48,680 nt of DNA from JBPBQZ01 sp050955105 (GCA_050955105.1 JBPBQZ010000124.1:1-48680); one strand, 5' to 3'. Shown: positions 17,901 to 26,349, counted from the stretch's first letter. The notes: generated by a model not told the origin, from the sequence alone. Program-made: numbers and translations.

Positions 17901-20296
17901 CGACGCTGACGTCCGGCACTCTGGTGGTAGGGAACAACGCCAGCCTGGGCAGCGGCGCGCTCGACGTCACCGGCGCCGCCACCTTCGACAGCACCGGCGA
18001 CGTTGCGCTAGGCAATGCCATCAACACCGCCGGCCCGCTGACCTTCGAGGGCAGTCACAGCGTGGAAATCGATGGCACAGTAACCGGTACCGGCAGCCTC
18101 GTGAAAAACGGCGGCGGCAATTTGACGTTGACGGCCGCCAACACCTACAGTGCTGGCACGACGCTGAACGCGGGAACCTTGCAAGTCAATAACAATACTG
18201 CGCTCGGAACCGGTCGATTGACGGTGACCGGCGACGCGACACTGGGCAATAGCTTGCCGGTCCAATTAGGCAATCCGATCGGCTTGTTGAATGGTTCCTT
18301 AACGTTACCCGGCCAAGCGCCCCTTGACCTTACGGGCCCCATCAGTGGCACGGGCAGCCTGATCAAAAATGGCAGCGCGCCGCTGACCCTCTCTGGCATC
18401 AACACCTATAGCGGTGGGACGATCCTGAACGAAGGCGCGGTGACATTGGGTTCCGCCAGTGCGCTGGGGCACGGCACGTTGTCGGTGAACCAGGGCGCCA
18501 CCTTGGAATTCAATGGCTTTGACGAGACCGAGGATGGTTTGTCAGGCGATGGCGACACCAACCTCGGCGGCGGCGCGACGCTAACGCTTAACGTCTCGTC
18601 CGACAGTGCTTATAGCGGCTATCTCACCGGCAGCGGCGGCGTTGTCGTTGCCGGAACCGGCACGCAAGTGTTCATCGGAATGGACACCTATACGGGCGGC
18701 ACGAACGTCATAGGCAACTTGCAATTGGGTATGGATCCGAGTCAACAAGCGTCGGGCGGTGGCGCTGGAGGCAGCGCCTCGCCAGTTCCGGCGGCAGGTT
18801 CAACGTTGCTGGCCGGTTCGGTTGCCGGCGACGTAACCGTAGGCTCGAGCGGTACCTTAAGCGGCAACGGTAGCGTTGGCGGCAATGTCAGCGGTGCCGG
18901 GAAGGTCGTGTCGGGGGCGCCAGTAATCACTACCAACAGTAATGACTCGGGCACTGCCATCGGCGCGCCGACAGGACTATTTAGCGGAGCGCTGAACATC
19001 GGCGGCAACTACACGCAAACCCCCGGCTCAACGTTGGTCGTGTCAGTCACCCCGAACTCGTCAACCCCCCTGCAAGTTGCCGGCACCGCCACGCTCGGCG
19101 GCAATTTGTCTGTGATTTACGGGCCGGGCACCTATGTCGGAAACTCGCTACCGGTGTTGAATGCCACCTCGGTGAGGGGCCAGTTCTCCCAAGTGACGAC
19201 CACCGCCGCCGCCAACGTAAGGGAAGATACGCCGCTCGCGCGCGCCATCAACTATCGGCCGAATGGTGTCGCTATCGCGCTGCTCGGCGAAGCGTTGCCG
19301 GTGGTGGTCGCGCCGACCCAGACTAGCATCTACTCGGCGGCGGGCACCGCTATAGTCCTGGCGTCGCAAGCGAGCAATGCAATGCTGCTTGAGCGCCTGG
19401 CTACGCCGTGTCCTTCGGCAGGGCGGCTGCAGTCCGCACGTACCTCGCTGGTTAATCCAGAGACGTGTCTGGACGGACGCGACAAGGTTTGGGTGTCGGT
19501 ACTGGGAGATCGACTGAAGGTGGGGAGCCGCAACGGTCAGCCCGGCTTCCAGACCCACCAATACGGCTTTATCGCAGGGGCTGAACAAGTGCTAGAGCAG
19601 GGCACCGCCGGGGTTTCGCTGGGCTATGCCAACACCTCGTTGGGCGAAGAAGGAACCGGATCGCACGCCAGTGTCGATTCGCTGCGGGCCGCGCTTTATG
19701 GCGTGACGTCCCGCGGACCGGTCAGTCTGGGCGCCACGGTTGGCTACGCCTACGATTTCCTCGATGCCAAACGGCCGTTTGGCGCGGTGGGCGAAGCCAG
19801 TGGTTCGCATGGTGGCCAGGAATTCAGTGCCGGACTACAAGCGGGTTTGCCAATGGCTCTGGGTAACGGTCTTTCGTTGACGCCACGCGCGGGGTTACGC
19901 TACGCCTACTTCCATGGCAATGACTACCAGGAGAGCGGCGCCGACGGGCAGGATCTGCGAGTCGGCACCGATAACGCGCGGAGTCTGCAACCGTACGTCG
20001 GTATGGCGCTCGAGCAGAATCTCGGCTTGTCATGGCGGCCGATCGGCCTGCGTTTCACGCTCGACTACGCTCGAGAAGTGCTCGACTCGAGCCATGCGCT
20101 GGGGGTCAGTGCACTCGATGGCACGGTGTTTACCGCGGCGGGCGCGCCGGTGTCGCGCGGTCGCTTGTCGGCAGGGGTGGGTCTGGGCGTACATGTATCG
20201 CCGCGCTTGAGCCTGGAAGCGGGATATGACATGTTGATCAATACCGGCAATCTGTCAGGTAACGCTGCCCGGGTCGGACTTAGCTATCTGTTCTAG
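14954..20296 (+). CDS. Large autotransporter (type Va) with ESPR signal region and passenger repeats
   Basis: A 1780-residue outer-membrane autotransporter. The start MTKIYQVIWNP opens an extended signal peptide region (conserved form M-N-K-x-Y-x-V-I-W-N), followed by a long linker and the hydrophobic signal core VLRALCAAVAMLLLG, cleaved near AWA-AC (about residue 84). The passenger is Gly/Ala/Asn/Thr-rich beta-helix sequence. From about 458 to 1150 it has repeats of about 86 residues, each with a core like LDGANTYSGGTTLxAG, typical of PATR-type passenger repeats. After a Gly/Ser/Pro linker, the beta-barrel (about 1509-1780) runs from VWVSVLGDRLKVG to the terminal aromatic SYLF. An ATG at 14918 adds 12 residues before the ESPR and is less likely. 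Likely adhesin, biofilm or surface protein; the ligand is unknown. Confidence 0.95.
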   Translation: MTKIYQVIWNPVRQAMVVVSELARRRQAGSSGIVSVSAAVSRAACGTGRDHRVSTSAAPSTVLRALCAAVAMLLLGQTPGAWAACTPLVPTAGSTVNCTGPNLAFSSSVNNLTVDVAAGSVVSAPVGGPQASVTLSGNGASLSNAGAIGTLVGLPVTGVNIGNANGNVISINNTNTGLIQGLTDLLPTTLGSGIGFGVLVQNGVGGASTITNAGTINTNLLVLPAGAGAAIGATGGGAVSVVNTGTINGRIGIAANGTAGQGQSVINAGTITGSVAMGGGNNQFTSVTGSQISTPVPVAAVTLPGNGLTLAAGGVVDAGAGGNNTLVLQNSATGSGSGNTGTGVAAAGAYTNFEHLTVNSGTWTTDGALVSGDATLNGGIVAIDNGAALGAGTVTANGGALSAATQAAGAGLNVSNAITLANGGLTVNGANNLSLSGAIGGSGTLTTNATGSLTLDGANTYSGGTVLSAGTLALGSDTALGSGALNVTGAATLENDAAVTLGNAIDAAAALTLGGSADLTLNGAVTGAGSLTKQGAAVLTLDGANTYTGGTTLAAGGLVVGDGAALGTGDLTVTGAASLDSSADASLNNNIHAGADLDIGGSNALTLQGVVDGVGALSKNGAATLTLDGANTYSGGTNLAAGGITLGSNTALGSGLLDVTGPATLDSSADLVIANSVNTNDALTVVGSHGLEINGTVGGAGSLLKTGDASLTLTAANTYAGGTSLASGSLLIGNDASLGGGALHVTGDATLDSTADVSLANSVETDAALTVGGSHNMTLSGNFSGAGSVIKQGNAAISLDGDNTYAGGTTLQAGTLIAGGNSALGTGTLTVDGTATLVGSAAVDLNNAIALAAGGDLDIGGPNAITLNGTLSGDGALTKNSGSDLTLTGNNTFTGGLTLGDGPLTIGNAGALGTGTVHVIGAATLDNADAFSVNNAFLDDASLTLAGGHDLSLNGSISGAGNVTKAGPSALSLNGDNTYSGGTTLTSGTLVVGNNASLGSGALDVTGAATFDSTGDVALGNAINTAGPLTFEGSHSVEIDGTVTGTGSLVKNGGGNLTLTAANTYSAGTTLNAGTLQVNNNTALGTGRLTVTGDATLGNSLPVQLGNPIGLLNGSLTLPGQAPLDLTGPISGTGSLIKNGSAPLTLSGINTYSGGTILNEGAVTLGSASALGHGTLSVNQGATLEFNGFDETEDGLSGDGDTNLGGGATLTLNVSSDSAYSGYLTGSGGVVVAGTGTQVFIGMDTYTGGTNVIGNLQLGMDPSQQASGGGAGGSASPVPAAGSTLLAGSVAGDVTVGSSGTLSGNGSVGGNVSGAGKVVSGAPVITTNSNDSGTAIGAPTGLFSGALNIGGNYTQTPGSTLVVSVTPNSSTPLQVAGTATLGGNLSVIYGPGTYVGNSLPVLNATSVRGQFSQVTTTAAANVREDTPLARAINYRPNGVAIALLGEALPVVVAPTQTSIYSAAGTAIVLASQASNAMLLERLATPCPSAGRLQSARTSLVNPETCLDGRDKVWVSVLGDRLKVGSRNGQPGFQTHQYGFIAGAEQVLEQGTAGVSLGYANTSLGEEGTGSHASVDSLRAALYGVTSRGPVSLGATVGYAYDFLDAKRPFGAVGEASGSHGGQEFSAGLQAGLPMALGNGLSLTPRAGLRYAYFHGNDYQESGADGQDLRVGTDNARSLQPYVGMALEQNLGLSWRPIGLRFTLDYAREVLDSSHALGVSALDGTVFTAAGAPVSRGRLSAGVGLGVHVSPRLSLEAGYDMLINTGNLSGNAARVGLSYLF
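16328..18418 (+). repeat. Array of passenger repeats in the autotransporter gene
   Basis: Asn-Thr-Tyr/Phe repeat starts fall at 16328, 16586, 16844, 17102, 17360, 17624, 17882, 18140 and 18401. Five of the eight spacings after the first start are read directly as 258 bp or close variants (258, 264 or 261 bp). Units diverge clearly in sequence, so the array is old rather than a fresh amplification. Confidence 0.9.
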
Positions 20297-20314
20297 GACC
20301 TGGCGGTAGTAAGT

Positions 20315-20350
20315 AAAACGGCGTTCGGCTAGCTGCCCGAACGCCGTTTT
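20315..20350. terminator. Bidirectional intrinsic terminator
   Basis: AAAACGGCGTTCGG (20315-20328) pairs perfectly with CCGAACGCCGTTTT (20337-20350) around an 8-nt loop. It lies between the convergent autotransporter and parvulin genes and ends both units. Confidence 0.92.
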
Positions 20351-20394
20351 CTTACCAACGATCAATTCGTTTCAGACCGCGTGTCACCACGCGG

Positions 20395-21225
20395 CTACTG
20401 GATCTTCGCCTGCGAGCGCAGTTGCGTTTCCAGCACCTGCAACTGCTGTTGCTGCGCACGTTCGGCGATCTGCGCTTTCACGTCCTCGAATGCCGGCACC
20501 TTGATATCGCGCGTGTCATCCAGACGGATGATGTGCCAACCGAATTGCGTATGCACCGGCGTCTGCGTGACCTCGCCCTTTTGCAGCTTTGCGGCAGCCG
20601 CTGAAAACTCAGGCACGAACGACTGCAGACTGCCCCAGCTCAAGTCGCCACCGGCAGGCGCGCTGCCGCCATCCTTCGAGTATTGCTTGGCCAGATCTTC
20701 GAAGCTGGCACCCGCCTTGATCTTGGCGATCAAGTCTTTGGCTTGCGCTTCGTCCGGCACCAGAATGTGATGCAAGTGATATTGCTTGCCGCCGATCTGC
20801 TGGATGATCGCGTCGTACTGCTTGTGTAAATCGGCATCCGACGGTTGATGAGCCTGCAGATAATTGGCGAGCAAGGCACGGATCACCACGCTCTGTTGCG
20901 CCAGCGCAATCTGCGCTTTCACATCGGGCTGGTTCGGAATGCCTTCGCGCGCCGCTTCCTGCATCAGCAATTCGCGGTTGATCAGCTCTTCGCGCAGCGC
21001 GATTTGCGTGTCGGGCGTGACTTGCTGACCCTGACGAATCATTTCCGTGGCCAACGCGTCGGCGCGCGCCACCGGGATGGCCGTGCCGTTGACGATGGCC
21101 ACGTTCTGGGCCAGCGCCGGCGCGGCGATGAGGCAGGCCGCCATAGTCAGGGCAAGCTGGCCACGTAGAGCGGCGCCGCGGCGAACGCGCCGGCTGGCTG
21201 GGTGGCGGGCGGTGGTCAAAGTCAT
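20395..21225 (-). CDS. Periplasmic parvulin-type peptidyl-prolyl isomerase
   Basis: A 276-residue exported PPIase (PpiC/SurA-like). The signal peptide has a basic N-terminus (SRRVRRGAALR), hydrophobic core LALTMAACLIAAPA and a cleavage site at ALA-QN. A helical N-terminal chaperone part (about 45-150) is followed by the parvulin domain (about 150-245), seen in YHLHHILV, GGDLSWGSLQSFVPEF and TQFGWHIIRLDD. The C-terminal helix is Gln-rich. The start MTLTTARHP is chosen; the open frame further upstream is only antisense-like. It is last in the leftward run after bolA (118 bp gap), the standard Burkholderia order. No nearby lptD/pdxA makes surA unlikely, so no symbol is given. Confidence 0.92.
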   Translation of the reverse strand: MTLTTARHPASRRVRRGAALRGQLALTMAACLIAAPALAQNVAIVNGTAIPVARADALATEMIRQGQQVTPDTQIALREELINRELLMQEAAREGIPNQPDVKAQIALAQQSVVIRALLANYLQAHQPSDADLHKQYDAIIQQIGGKQYHLHHILVPDEAQAKDLIAKIKAGASFEDLAKQYSKDGGSAPAGGDLSWGSLQSFVPEFSAAAAKLQKGEVTQTPVHTQFGWHIIRLDDTRDIKVPAFEDVKAQIAERAQQQQLQVLETQLRSQAKIQ

Positions 21226-21343
21226 GCAGCGCAATCCTGGAAGAAGGTCGGAAGGGACGAAGAAGCGGGCACGAAGGCGCGCCCGGTGCTCGAGCAAAAT
21301 CAACCGAAAATCGGCCGGACGCCTGGCCCGGCAACGCTGGCAG

Positions 21344-21685
21344 TTACTGCCGCGCGGCGAATTCCTCGGGGGTGTAGGCGGCGATGGCAAGTGCGTGAAT
21401 ACCGCGCTGCATCGCTTCGGCGAGCGCATCATACACCAGACGATGCCGGCCCACGCGTGACTTGCCGGCAAACGCGGCGGCAGCGATAACCACCGTAAAG
21501 TGGCCGCCAGACGAAGCGCCGGCGTGACCGGCGTGCTTGGCGCTGTCGTCGATGATTTCAAGATGCACCGGCGAAAGCGCTTGCGTGAGGCGCGTTTCGA
21601 TGAACTGCTGGCGCGCCGGCGTGGTTGCCAAGTCGGGCAGTTGAGCATCGCTTGCAGGCGCGAGGTGGTGGTGGCTATCAGTCAT
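21344..21685 (-). CDS. bolA: BolA family protein
   Basis: A 113-residue cytoplasmic BolA-type protein. This family partners monothiol glutaredoxins in iron-sulfur cluster trafficking and affects morphology and stress responses. The fold is visible as IETRLTQALSPVHLEIIDDS, the central GGHFTVVIAAAAF, and the helix-turn-helix-like RVGRHRLVYDALAEAMQRG with the conserved His, ending IHALAIAAYTPEEF. About 28 poorly conserved residues precede the domain. Its ATG overlaps the end of yciB by 8 nt (ATGACTGA), so translation is probably coupled. Confidence 0.92.
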   Translation of the reverse strand: MTDSHHHLAPASDAQLPDLATTPARQQFIETRLTQALSPVHLEIIDDSAKHAGHAGASSGGHFTVVIAAAAFAGKSRVGRHRLVYDALAEAMQRGIHALAIAAYTPEEFAARQ

Positions 21686-22208
21686 GCCGTACGTACCGCC
21701 CGAGCCAGAAGCTTTGCGCCACCACGAACACGAACACCAATCCGGTGGTGCCGAAAATCTTGAAGTTGACCCAGGCGTCGGTGGTGAAGTTGTAGGCAAC
21801 GAATAGGTTGAGGATGCCGAGCAAGGCGAAAAATACCGCCCAGGCGAAATTCAGCCGCAACCACACCGGCGAAGGCAGTGTCAGTTGCTTTTGCATCATG
21901 GCCTCGATAGGGTTTTTGCCGAAGCCCATTTGCGCCACCACCAGCCCGATGGCGAAGGCCCAGTACAGCGCGGTGGGCTTCCACTTGATAAAGGTTTCGT
22001 CGTGCAGCACCAGCGTCGCACCGCCGAATACCACGACGATGCCGAGGCTTAGCCACAGCATTGGATCGACGCGCCGATGCCGCCAGGCAACCCAGCCGAT
22101 CTGTATCAATGTGGCGAGAATCGCCACCACGGTGGCGACATAAATGCCTTGCAACTTGAAGGCGACGAAGAACAGCAGCAGGGGAAAGAGATCGAATAGC
22201 AGTTTCAT
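21678..22208 (-). CDS. yciB: Inner-membrane septation protein YciB (IspZ)
   Basis: A 176-residue multi-pass inner-membrane protein of the YciB/septation protein A family, linked in other bacteria to cell-envelope synthesis and division. The N-terminus MKLLFDLFPLLLFFVAFK and the internal PTALYWAFAIGLVV are characteristic. About five hydrophobic helices are visible, ending in the polar GRYVRHD. It sits between msrB (92 bp upstream) and bolA (8-nt overlap), the usual gene order in Burkholderia. No good Shine-Dalgarno sequence is seen before its ATG. Confidence 0.95.
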   Translation of the reverse strand: MKLLFDLFPLLLFFVAFKLQGIYVATVVAILATLIQIGWVAWRHRRVDPMLWLSLGIVVVFGGATLVLHDETFIKWKPTALYWAFAIGLVVAQMGFGKNPIEAMMQKQLTLPSPVWLRLNFAWAVFFALLGILNLFVAYNFTTDAWVNFKIFGTTGLVFVFVVAQSFWLGRYVRHD

Positions 22209-22300
22209 GGAGGTCGGGGAGAGCGGCCGCAGTCAGCGCCGCGGCGCCGCTTAACCAGCGCCAGCTTGTCGGTTGACAAACAGGCGCCGCGTAATGGCAA

Positions 22301-22828
22301 TCACGGCTTTTCGGGATCGAATTGTAGCGCAGCTGAGTTGATGCAATAGCGTTGGCCGGTTGGCGCCGGACCGTCCTCGAAAACATGGCCCAGATGCGCG
22401 TCGCATACCTTGCAGCGCACCTCGATGCGCAGCATGCCATGCGCCCGGTCGGTTTTTTCGGCAATCACCTCGCCGTTTATCGGGCGGAAGTAGCTGGGCC
22501 AACCGCAGCCGGCATCGAATTTGGTGGTCGATTCGAACAGCGGCGTGCCGCAGCAAACACATTTATAGATGCCGGTGTCCCAATGGTCCCAATACTGACC
22601 GGTGAACGGCCGTTCGGTGGCGGCTCGGCGCGTCACCTGATATTCGATGTCGCTGAGCTTGTCGCGCCATTGGCTGTCGTTGGTGGCTGCGGCCGCCGCA
22701 GCCGCGGCCTTGGTGGCCTGCAAGCGCTCTGTTGCGCTCGGCGACGGCACCGCCGTCGATGCAGACGCGGCGCCAGGCGTAGACGAGGGCGCGGATGAAG
22801 GGGTGTCCGGGGTATCTTGGCGCGTCAT
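22301..22828 (-). CDS. msrB: Peptide-methionine (R)-S-oxide reductase MsrB, with N-terminal extension
   Basis: A 175-residue enzyme reducing methionine-R-sulfoxide in proteins. The catalytic domain starts near residue 50 (WRDKLSDIEYQVTRRAATE). It has zinc-binding CVCCG and CKVCDAHLGHVF, CGWPSYF, and catalytic Cys in RYCINSAAL. The first 45-50 residues are Ser/Thr/Pro/Ala-rich with a run of Ala and are absent from typical MsrB (about 140 residues). The start is supported by CAGGAG 9 nt upstream. It is 25 bp downstream of selO, an association that fits the redox link of both families. No signal peptide, so cytoplasmic. Confidence 0.96.
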   Translation of the reverse strand: MTRQDTPDTPSSAPSSTPGAASASTAVPSPSATERLQATKAAAAAAAATNDSQWRDKLSDIEYQVTRRAATERPFTGQYWDHWDTGIYKCVCCGTPLFESTTKFDAGCGWPSYFRPINGEVIAEKTDRAHGMLRIEVRCKVCDAHLGHVFEDGPAPTGQRYCINSAALQFDPEKP

Positions 22829-22853
22829 GGTCGGCTCCTGCCGTTGCAAGGAT

Positions 22854-24611
22854 TCATGAAGAACAACTGACTTCGAGCGAACTGGCCCACTCAGGCGGCA
22901 GCGCCGCATAGGCATCGTGCTCCGGCTGCTCGTCGAACGGATGCTGCAACACTTCGAGCAAGGTCTGCGTCACTGAAAAATCCTTTTCGCGGGCCGCCGC
23001 GATCGCCGTCTCGGCAAGATGATTGCGCAGCACGAATTTCGGGTTGGCGCGCCGCATCGACGCCGCGCGCGTCGCATCGTCGATGGCCTGTCGGTCAAGC
23101 CGCTGCCGGTAGGCACTGGCCCAATGGTTGAAAGCGGCACGGTCGAGAAACAAGTCGCGCGCCGGTGCATTGGCCGGACCCACGCCCACAGTATCGTACG
23201 ACTCGCCGCGCCGCGAAATGTTTGCAAGCCGGCGAAACGTCAGCGTGAAATCGGCGCGTTGCGCATGCATCACCGCCAGTAGCCCTTCGATCAACGCTTC
23301 GTCGCCTTCCTGATGCTCGGTGAAGCCGACTTTGGCACGCATCAGTGCGCCGTAGTGCTCAAGGAAGCGCGGCTTGAAGCCCTCCAGCGCCGTACGCGCA
23401 CGCAACACCGCCCGGTCGCGTTCCGCGCCGTCGCCGTTATCTGCCTGCTCGGCTGCGTCAGCCGAGGCACTGCCAGCCGCGCCAGCGCCGTCGCTCGCGG
23501 CGTTATCCGACGTCCCGCCGTCAATGATCGGCAATAGTGCCTGCGCCAACCTGATGAGATTCCACTGCGCGATCTGCGGCTGTGCGCGAAATGCGTAGCG
23601 GCCTTCGCTGTCGGAGTGATTACAGATGTGGTGCACGTCGAAGCCGTCCATAAACCCGAACGGGCCGTAGTCGATGGTGAGCCCGAGAATCGACATATTG
23701 TCAGTGTTCATCACGCCGTGGCAAAAACCCAGCGACTGCCAGTGCGCAATCATCTCAGCGGTGCGTAGCGCGGTGTACTCGAGCAGCGCCAACGCCCGAT
23801 CGTCGGCCTCGCGCGCAGCCGGCGGCAGATGGCGCTCGACTACGTGATCCACCAACCGACGCAGCAGATCGGGCCGTTCGAGCGCGGCAAAGTGCTCGAA
23901 GTGGCCGAAGCGCACGAAGCTGGGCGCGAAGCGCGCGACAACCGCCGCGGTCTCGACCGTCTCGCGCCGTACTGGCTGGTCCGAACCCGTGACACTCAGG
24001 GCGCGCGTCGTCGGCACGCCCAGGTGATGCATTGCTTCCGAGCAGAGAAATTCGCGAATCGACGAACGCAGCACGGCGCGGCCATCGGCCATCCGCGAGA
24101 ACGGCGTCATGCCTGCGCCTTTCAGTTGCAACTCCACGCTCGACGCGCCATCCGTCTCACGCTTGCCCGCCAGACCTGGCGCATGGATCGTTGCCTCGCC
24201 CAGCAGCAGGGCGCGACCGTCGCCCAACTGGCCAGCCCACACGCCGAACTGATGGCCAGAGTAGACACTGGCCACCGGCCGCGCGGCAGCGTCGCGATCT
24301 TGCGCGGCGCTGCCGGCAAAACGTTCGATGAAGGCCTGATCGGGCGCGCTATGCGGCGGCATGCCCAGCATCTGCGCGGCATCGGCTGCGAAAGCCACTA
24401 GATACGGCTCAGGCAACGCGGAGGGCGCCACTCGCCGGGCGAACTCGTCACCGAGCGCGAAGAAGCTGCCGGGCAGCGCTTGCGATAGCGCCGGGCCCGA
24501 CCACGGTGCGGCAGGCTGCACCGGCACAGCGGACGGTGCGCGCGCGGGGGACGCAGCGGCGTCTTCGCTCTCGCTGAGGTGCTGCGCGGCTGCACTTTCG
24601 AATGAGGTCAT
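22854..24611 (-). CDS. selO: Protein adenylyltransferase SelO (YdiU)
   Basis: A 585-residue pseudokinase-fold enzyme that transfers AMP from ATP to Ser, Thr or Tyr of redox-related proteins. Key motifs are the glycine-rich VYSGHQFGVWAGQLGDG, GAGMTPFSRMADGRAVLRSS, the active-site HGVMNTDNMSILG and IDYGPFGFMD, and the C-terminal VSCSS, whose Cys matches the selenocysteine or cysteine position of the family. A low-complexity Ala/Asp-rich insert (about residues 380-410) is unusual and probably a surface loop. The ATG at 24611 is preferred; the frame reaches a TTG at 24635. It is the promoter-proximal gene of the selO-msrB-yciB-bolA-parvulin run. Confidence 0.95.
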   Translation of the reverse strand: MTSFESAAAQHLSESEDAAASPARAPSAVPVQPAAPWSGPALSQALPGSFFALGDEFARRVAPSALPEPYLVAFAADAAQMLGMPPHSAPDQAFIERFAGSAAQDRDAAARPVASVYSGHQFGVWAGQLGDGRALLLGEATIHAPGLAGKRETDGASSVELQLKGAGMTPFSRMADGRAVLRSSIREFLCSEAMHHLGVPTTRALSVTGSDQPVRRETVETAAVVARFAPSFVRFGHFEHFAALERPDLLRRLVDHVVERHLPPAAREADDRALALLEYTALRTAEMIAHWQSLGFCHGVMNTDNMSILGLTIDYGPFGFMDGFDVHHICNHSDSEGRYAFRAQPQIAQWNLIRLAQALLPIIDGGTSDNAASDGAGAAGSASADAAEQADNGDGAERDRAVLRARTALEGFKPRFLEHYGALMRAKVGFTEHQEGDEALIEGLLAVMHAQRADFTLTFRRLANISRRGESYDTVGVGPANAPARDLFLDRAAFNHWASAYRQRLDRQAIDDATRAASMRRANPKFVLRNHLAETAIAAAREKDFSVTQTLLEVLQHPFDEQPEHDAYAALPPEWASSLEVSCSS

Positions 24612-24771
24612 CGGGGTCGGCGTCGAAATAAACAATTGTAAGCCCCGTCTTCGATGGTTGCAGCCGAGTGCAGCTTGGGCTCGATTGACCGGCGTCCTTC
24701 TTGACTTTTAGCGCCCACTAAGTGTTCCGACTTAATTTAATACGCGTAACTACGGAGGTGTAAGTACTGAA

Positions 24772-24799
24772 TTGACAGTCTTCAGGCACTTTCTAAAAT
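24772..24799 (+). promoter_or_regulatory. Sigma-70-type promoter of the MFS gene
   Basis: TTGACA (24772-24777), 16-bp spacer, TAAAAT (24794-24799). It predicts a transcript start near 24806 and a leader of about 136 nt before the ATG at 24943. It is the main content of the 331-bp gap between selO and the MFS gene. Confidence 0.7.
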
Positions 24800-24817
24800 G
24801 ATCCGACCCGAAGTGCA

Positions 24818-24904
24818 GCCGGGAGAGGGCGTTGCAGATCGCACAGACGATCGCAACGTCGAACGTGCGGGGACGCGTACACCCGCGTCGGCACCCGGCT
24901 TTTT
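24818..24904 (+). promoter_or_regulatory. Structured leader upstream of the MFS gene
   Basis: GCCGGG (24818-24823) can pair with CCCGGC (24894-24899), which is followed by five T. Inside are two hairpins: GTTGC..ATCG with CGAT..GCAAC (24831-24857), and GACGCG with CGCGTC (24872-24889). This could be a regulatory leader, but folding has not been calculated. Confidence 0.35.
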
Positions 24905-24942
24905 CCGATGCGAACACCGCATTCAGACCGGAGGAGACATTG

Positions 24943-26349
24943 ATGTCGAGTCAAAAGTTGGTGCTGCCTTACAGCGTGGGCCGCGCGTGGTATGCGACGG
25001 CCGCGCTATGTTTCCTCTATGCGCTGTCTTTTGTAGATCGTTTGATTCCTTCGCTGCTGGCGGCTCCGATATCCGCGCGCCTGCATATCACCGATGGTCA
25101 GATGGGGGTCATGTTCGGGGTGGGCTTCGGCGTGCTGTACACCCTCATCGGCTTTCCGCTGGCGCATCTGATCGACAATCATCACCGGATTCGCATCGTC
25201 GCCGCCGGTGTGCTGATCTGGAGTATCAGTACCATTGCATCGGGTTTTGCGACCGACTATTGGCACTTGGTGGTCTGCCGTTCAGGCGTTGCGGTAGGCG
25301 AGGCGGTGTTGTCGCCAGCCGCGGTGTCTCTGATCGCGGACATGTTCATTCGTCAAAAACGCACCTTGCCCATGAGTATTTATATGGGGCTGGCGTCGCT
25401 GATGACCGGCGCCTACATCCTGGGCGGTCTGGCCTACAAGGTATCGATGCTGTATGCGGGCCGGCTATCGATGGAGCCGTGGCAACTGACCTTTGTCATC
25501 GTTGGACTGCCAGGCGTCATCGTCGCCTTGCTGTTGCTGACCACCGTGCGTGAGCCGGTGCGCGTACAAGATCGCGTGGGAAAAAACGAGTATGCGTCGG
25601 TGTCTCAGGCGCTGCGCTATGTGTCCAGTGAAAAACGTCTGTACGGCTTCCTGTTCCTGGGGATGTGCGTGTATTCGACCGGCGTCTTCGCGATTTTTGC
25701 CTGGACGCCGACGCTGCTGGTGCGCGGCTATGGCTTGACGCCCGCGCAGGCCGGCTACGCCTTCGGTACAGCCGGCCTGGTGGCGGGCGTGATCGGCACC
25801 ATCTTCTGGCCGTCGCTGATGGAGTTTTTCATTCGACGCAAACGTCCGGGCATGACCGTCGTCTTGCTGGCCATCGGCATGCCGGTTGCCATGCTCGGCT
25901 TCGCCTACATGGGAGTCGCCACCTCGGTTGCCGGCGTACTGACGGGTGTGGTGATCTTCGTGCTGGGAGGCACGGCTGGCGCGGTGCTTTATCCGGTCAT
26001 CATTCAGTATGTGGCGCCGGCACGCGTGCGCGGTCGCTTGATGGCCGGTAATCTGATGGCGTCGGGGCTCGTCGGCACGATCGTCGGCCCATCGCTGTCC
26101 GCATGGATCGCCGGGCATTTCTTCAGCGGCACCATGGCCTACGCCTCGACCTTCACGGTGATGGGCCTATGCATCGCGCCGCTTGCGCTGATCTTCCTGC
26201 TGATCGCCCGTGGCCGCTTCGCTGGTGCCTTCGATGAAGCCGAAGAGCGCGAACGCCTGGCGCTGGCAACCATCACGGAAGAACGTGCGCGTGAAGCAGG
26301 CGCTCTGCCGACGCCAGCACCGGCCGGTGCATTTGCCGAAGGGCGCTAG
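24943..26349 (+). CDS. MFS transporter, spinster-like / ACS type
   Basis: A 468-residue inner-membrane carrier with about 12 hydrophobic helices. The N-terminal helix contains LYALSFVDRLIPSLL, similar to the FLDRQ segment of spinster-like and anion:cation symporter MFS proteins. The loop 2-3 motif is in PLAHLIDNHHRIRIV, and CRSGVAVGEAVLSPAAVSL fits helix 4-5. A long polar C-terminal tail is cytoplasmic. The ATG at 24943 has a strong GGAGGAG site just upstream and decides the start over two longer frames. It is monocistronic as far as seen; no enzyme genes flank it to hint at a substrate, which stays unknown. Confidence 0.88.
   Translation: MSSQKLVLPYSVGRAWYATAALCFLYALSFVDRLIPSLLAAPISARLHITDGQMGVMFGVGFGVLYTLIGFPLAHLIDNHHRIRIVAAGVLIWSISTIASGFATDYWHLVVCRSGVAVGEAVLSPAAVSLIADMFIRQKRTLPMSIYMGLASLMTGAYILGGLAYKVSMLYAGRLSMEPWQLTFVIVGLPGVIVALLLLTTVREPVRVQDRVGKNEYASVSQALRYVSSEKRLYGFLFLGMCVYSTGVFAIFAWTPTLLVRGYGLTPAQAGYAFGTAGLVAGVIGTIFWPSLMEFFIRRKRPGMTVVLLAIGMPVAMLGFAYMGVATSVAGVLTGVVIFVLGGTAGAVLYPVIIQYVAPARVRGRLMAGNLMASGLVGTIVGPSLSAWIAGHFFSGTMAYASTFTVMGLCIAPLALIFLLIARGRFAGAFDEAEERERLALATITEERAREAGALPTPAPAGAFAEGR

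Noticed and set aside
16328..18418. Regular repeats that could suggest a CRISPR array or satellite
   Set aside because: Units are 258-264 bp, in frame, divergent and coding; they are autotransporter passenger repeats.
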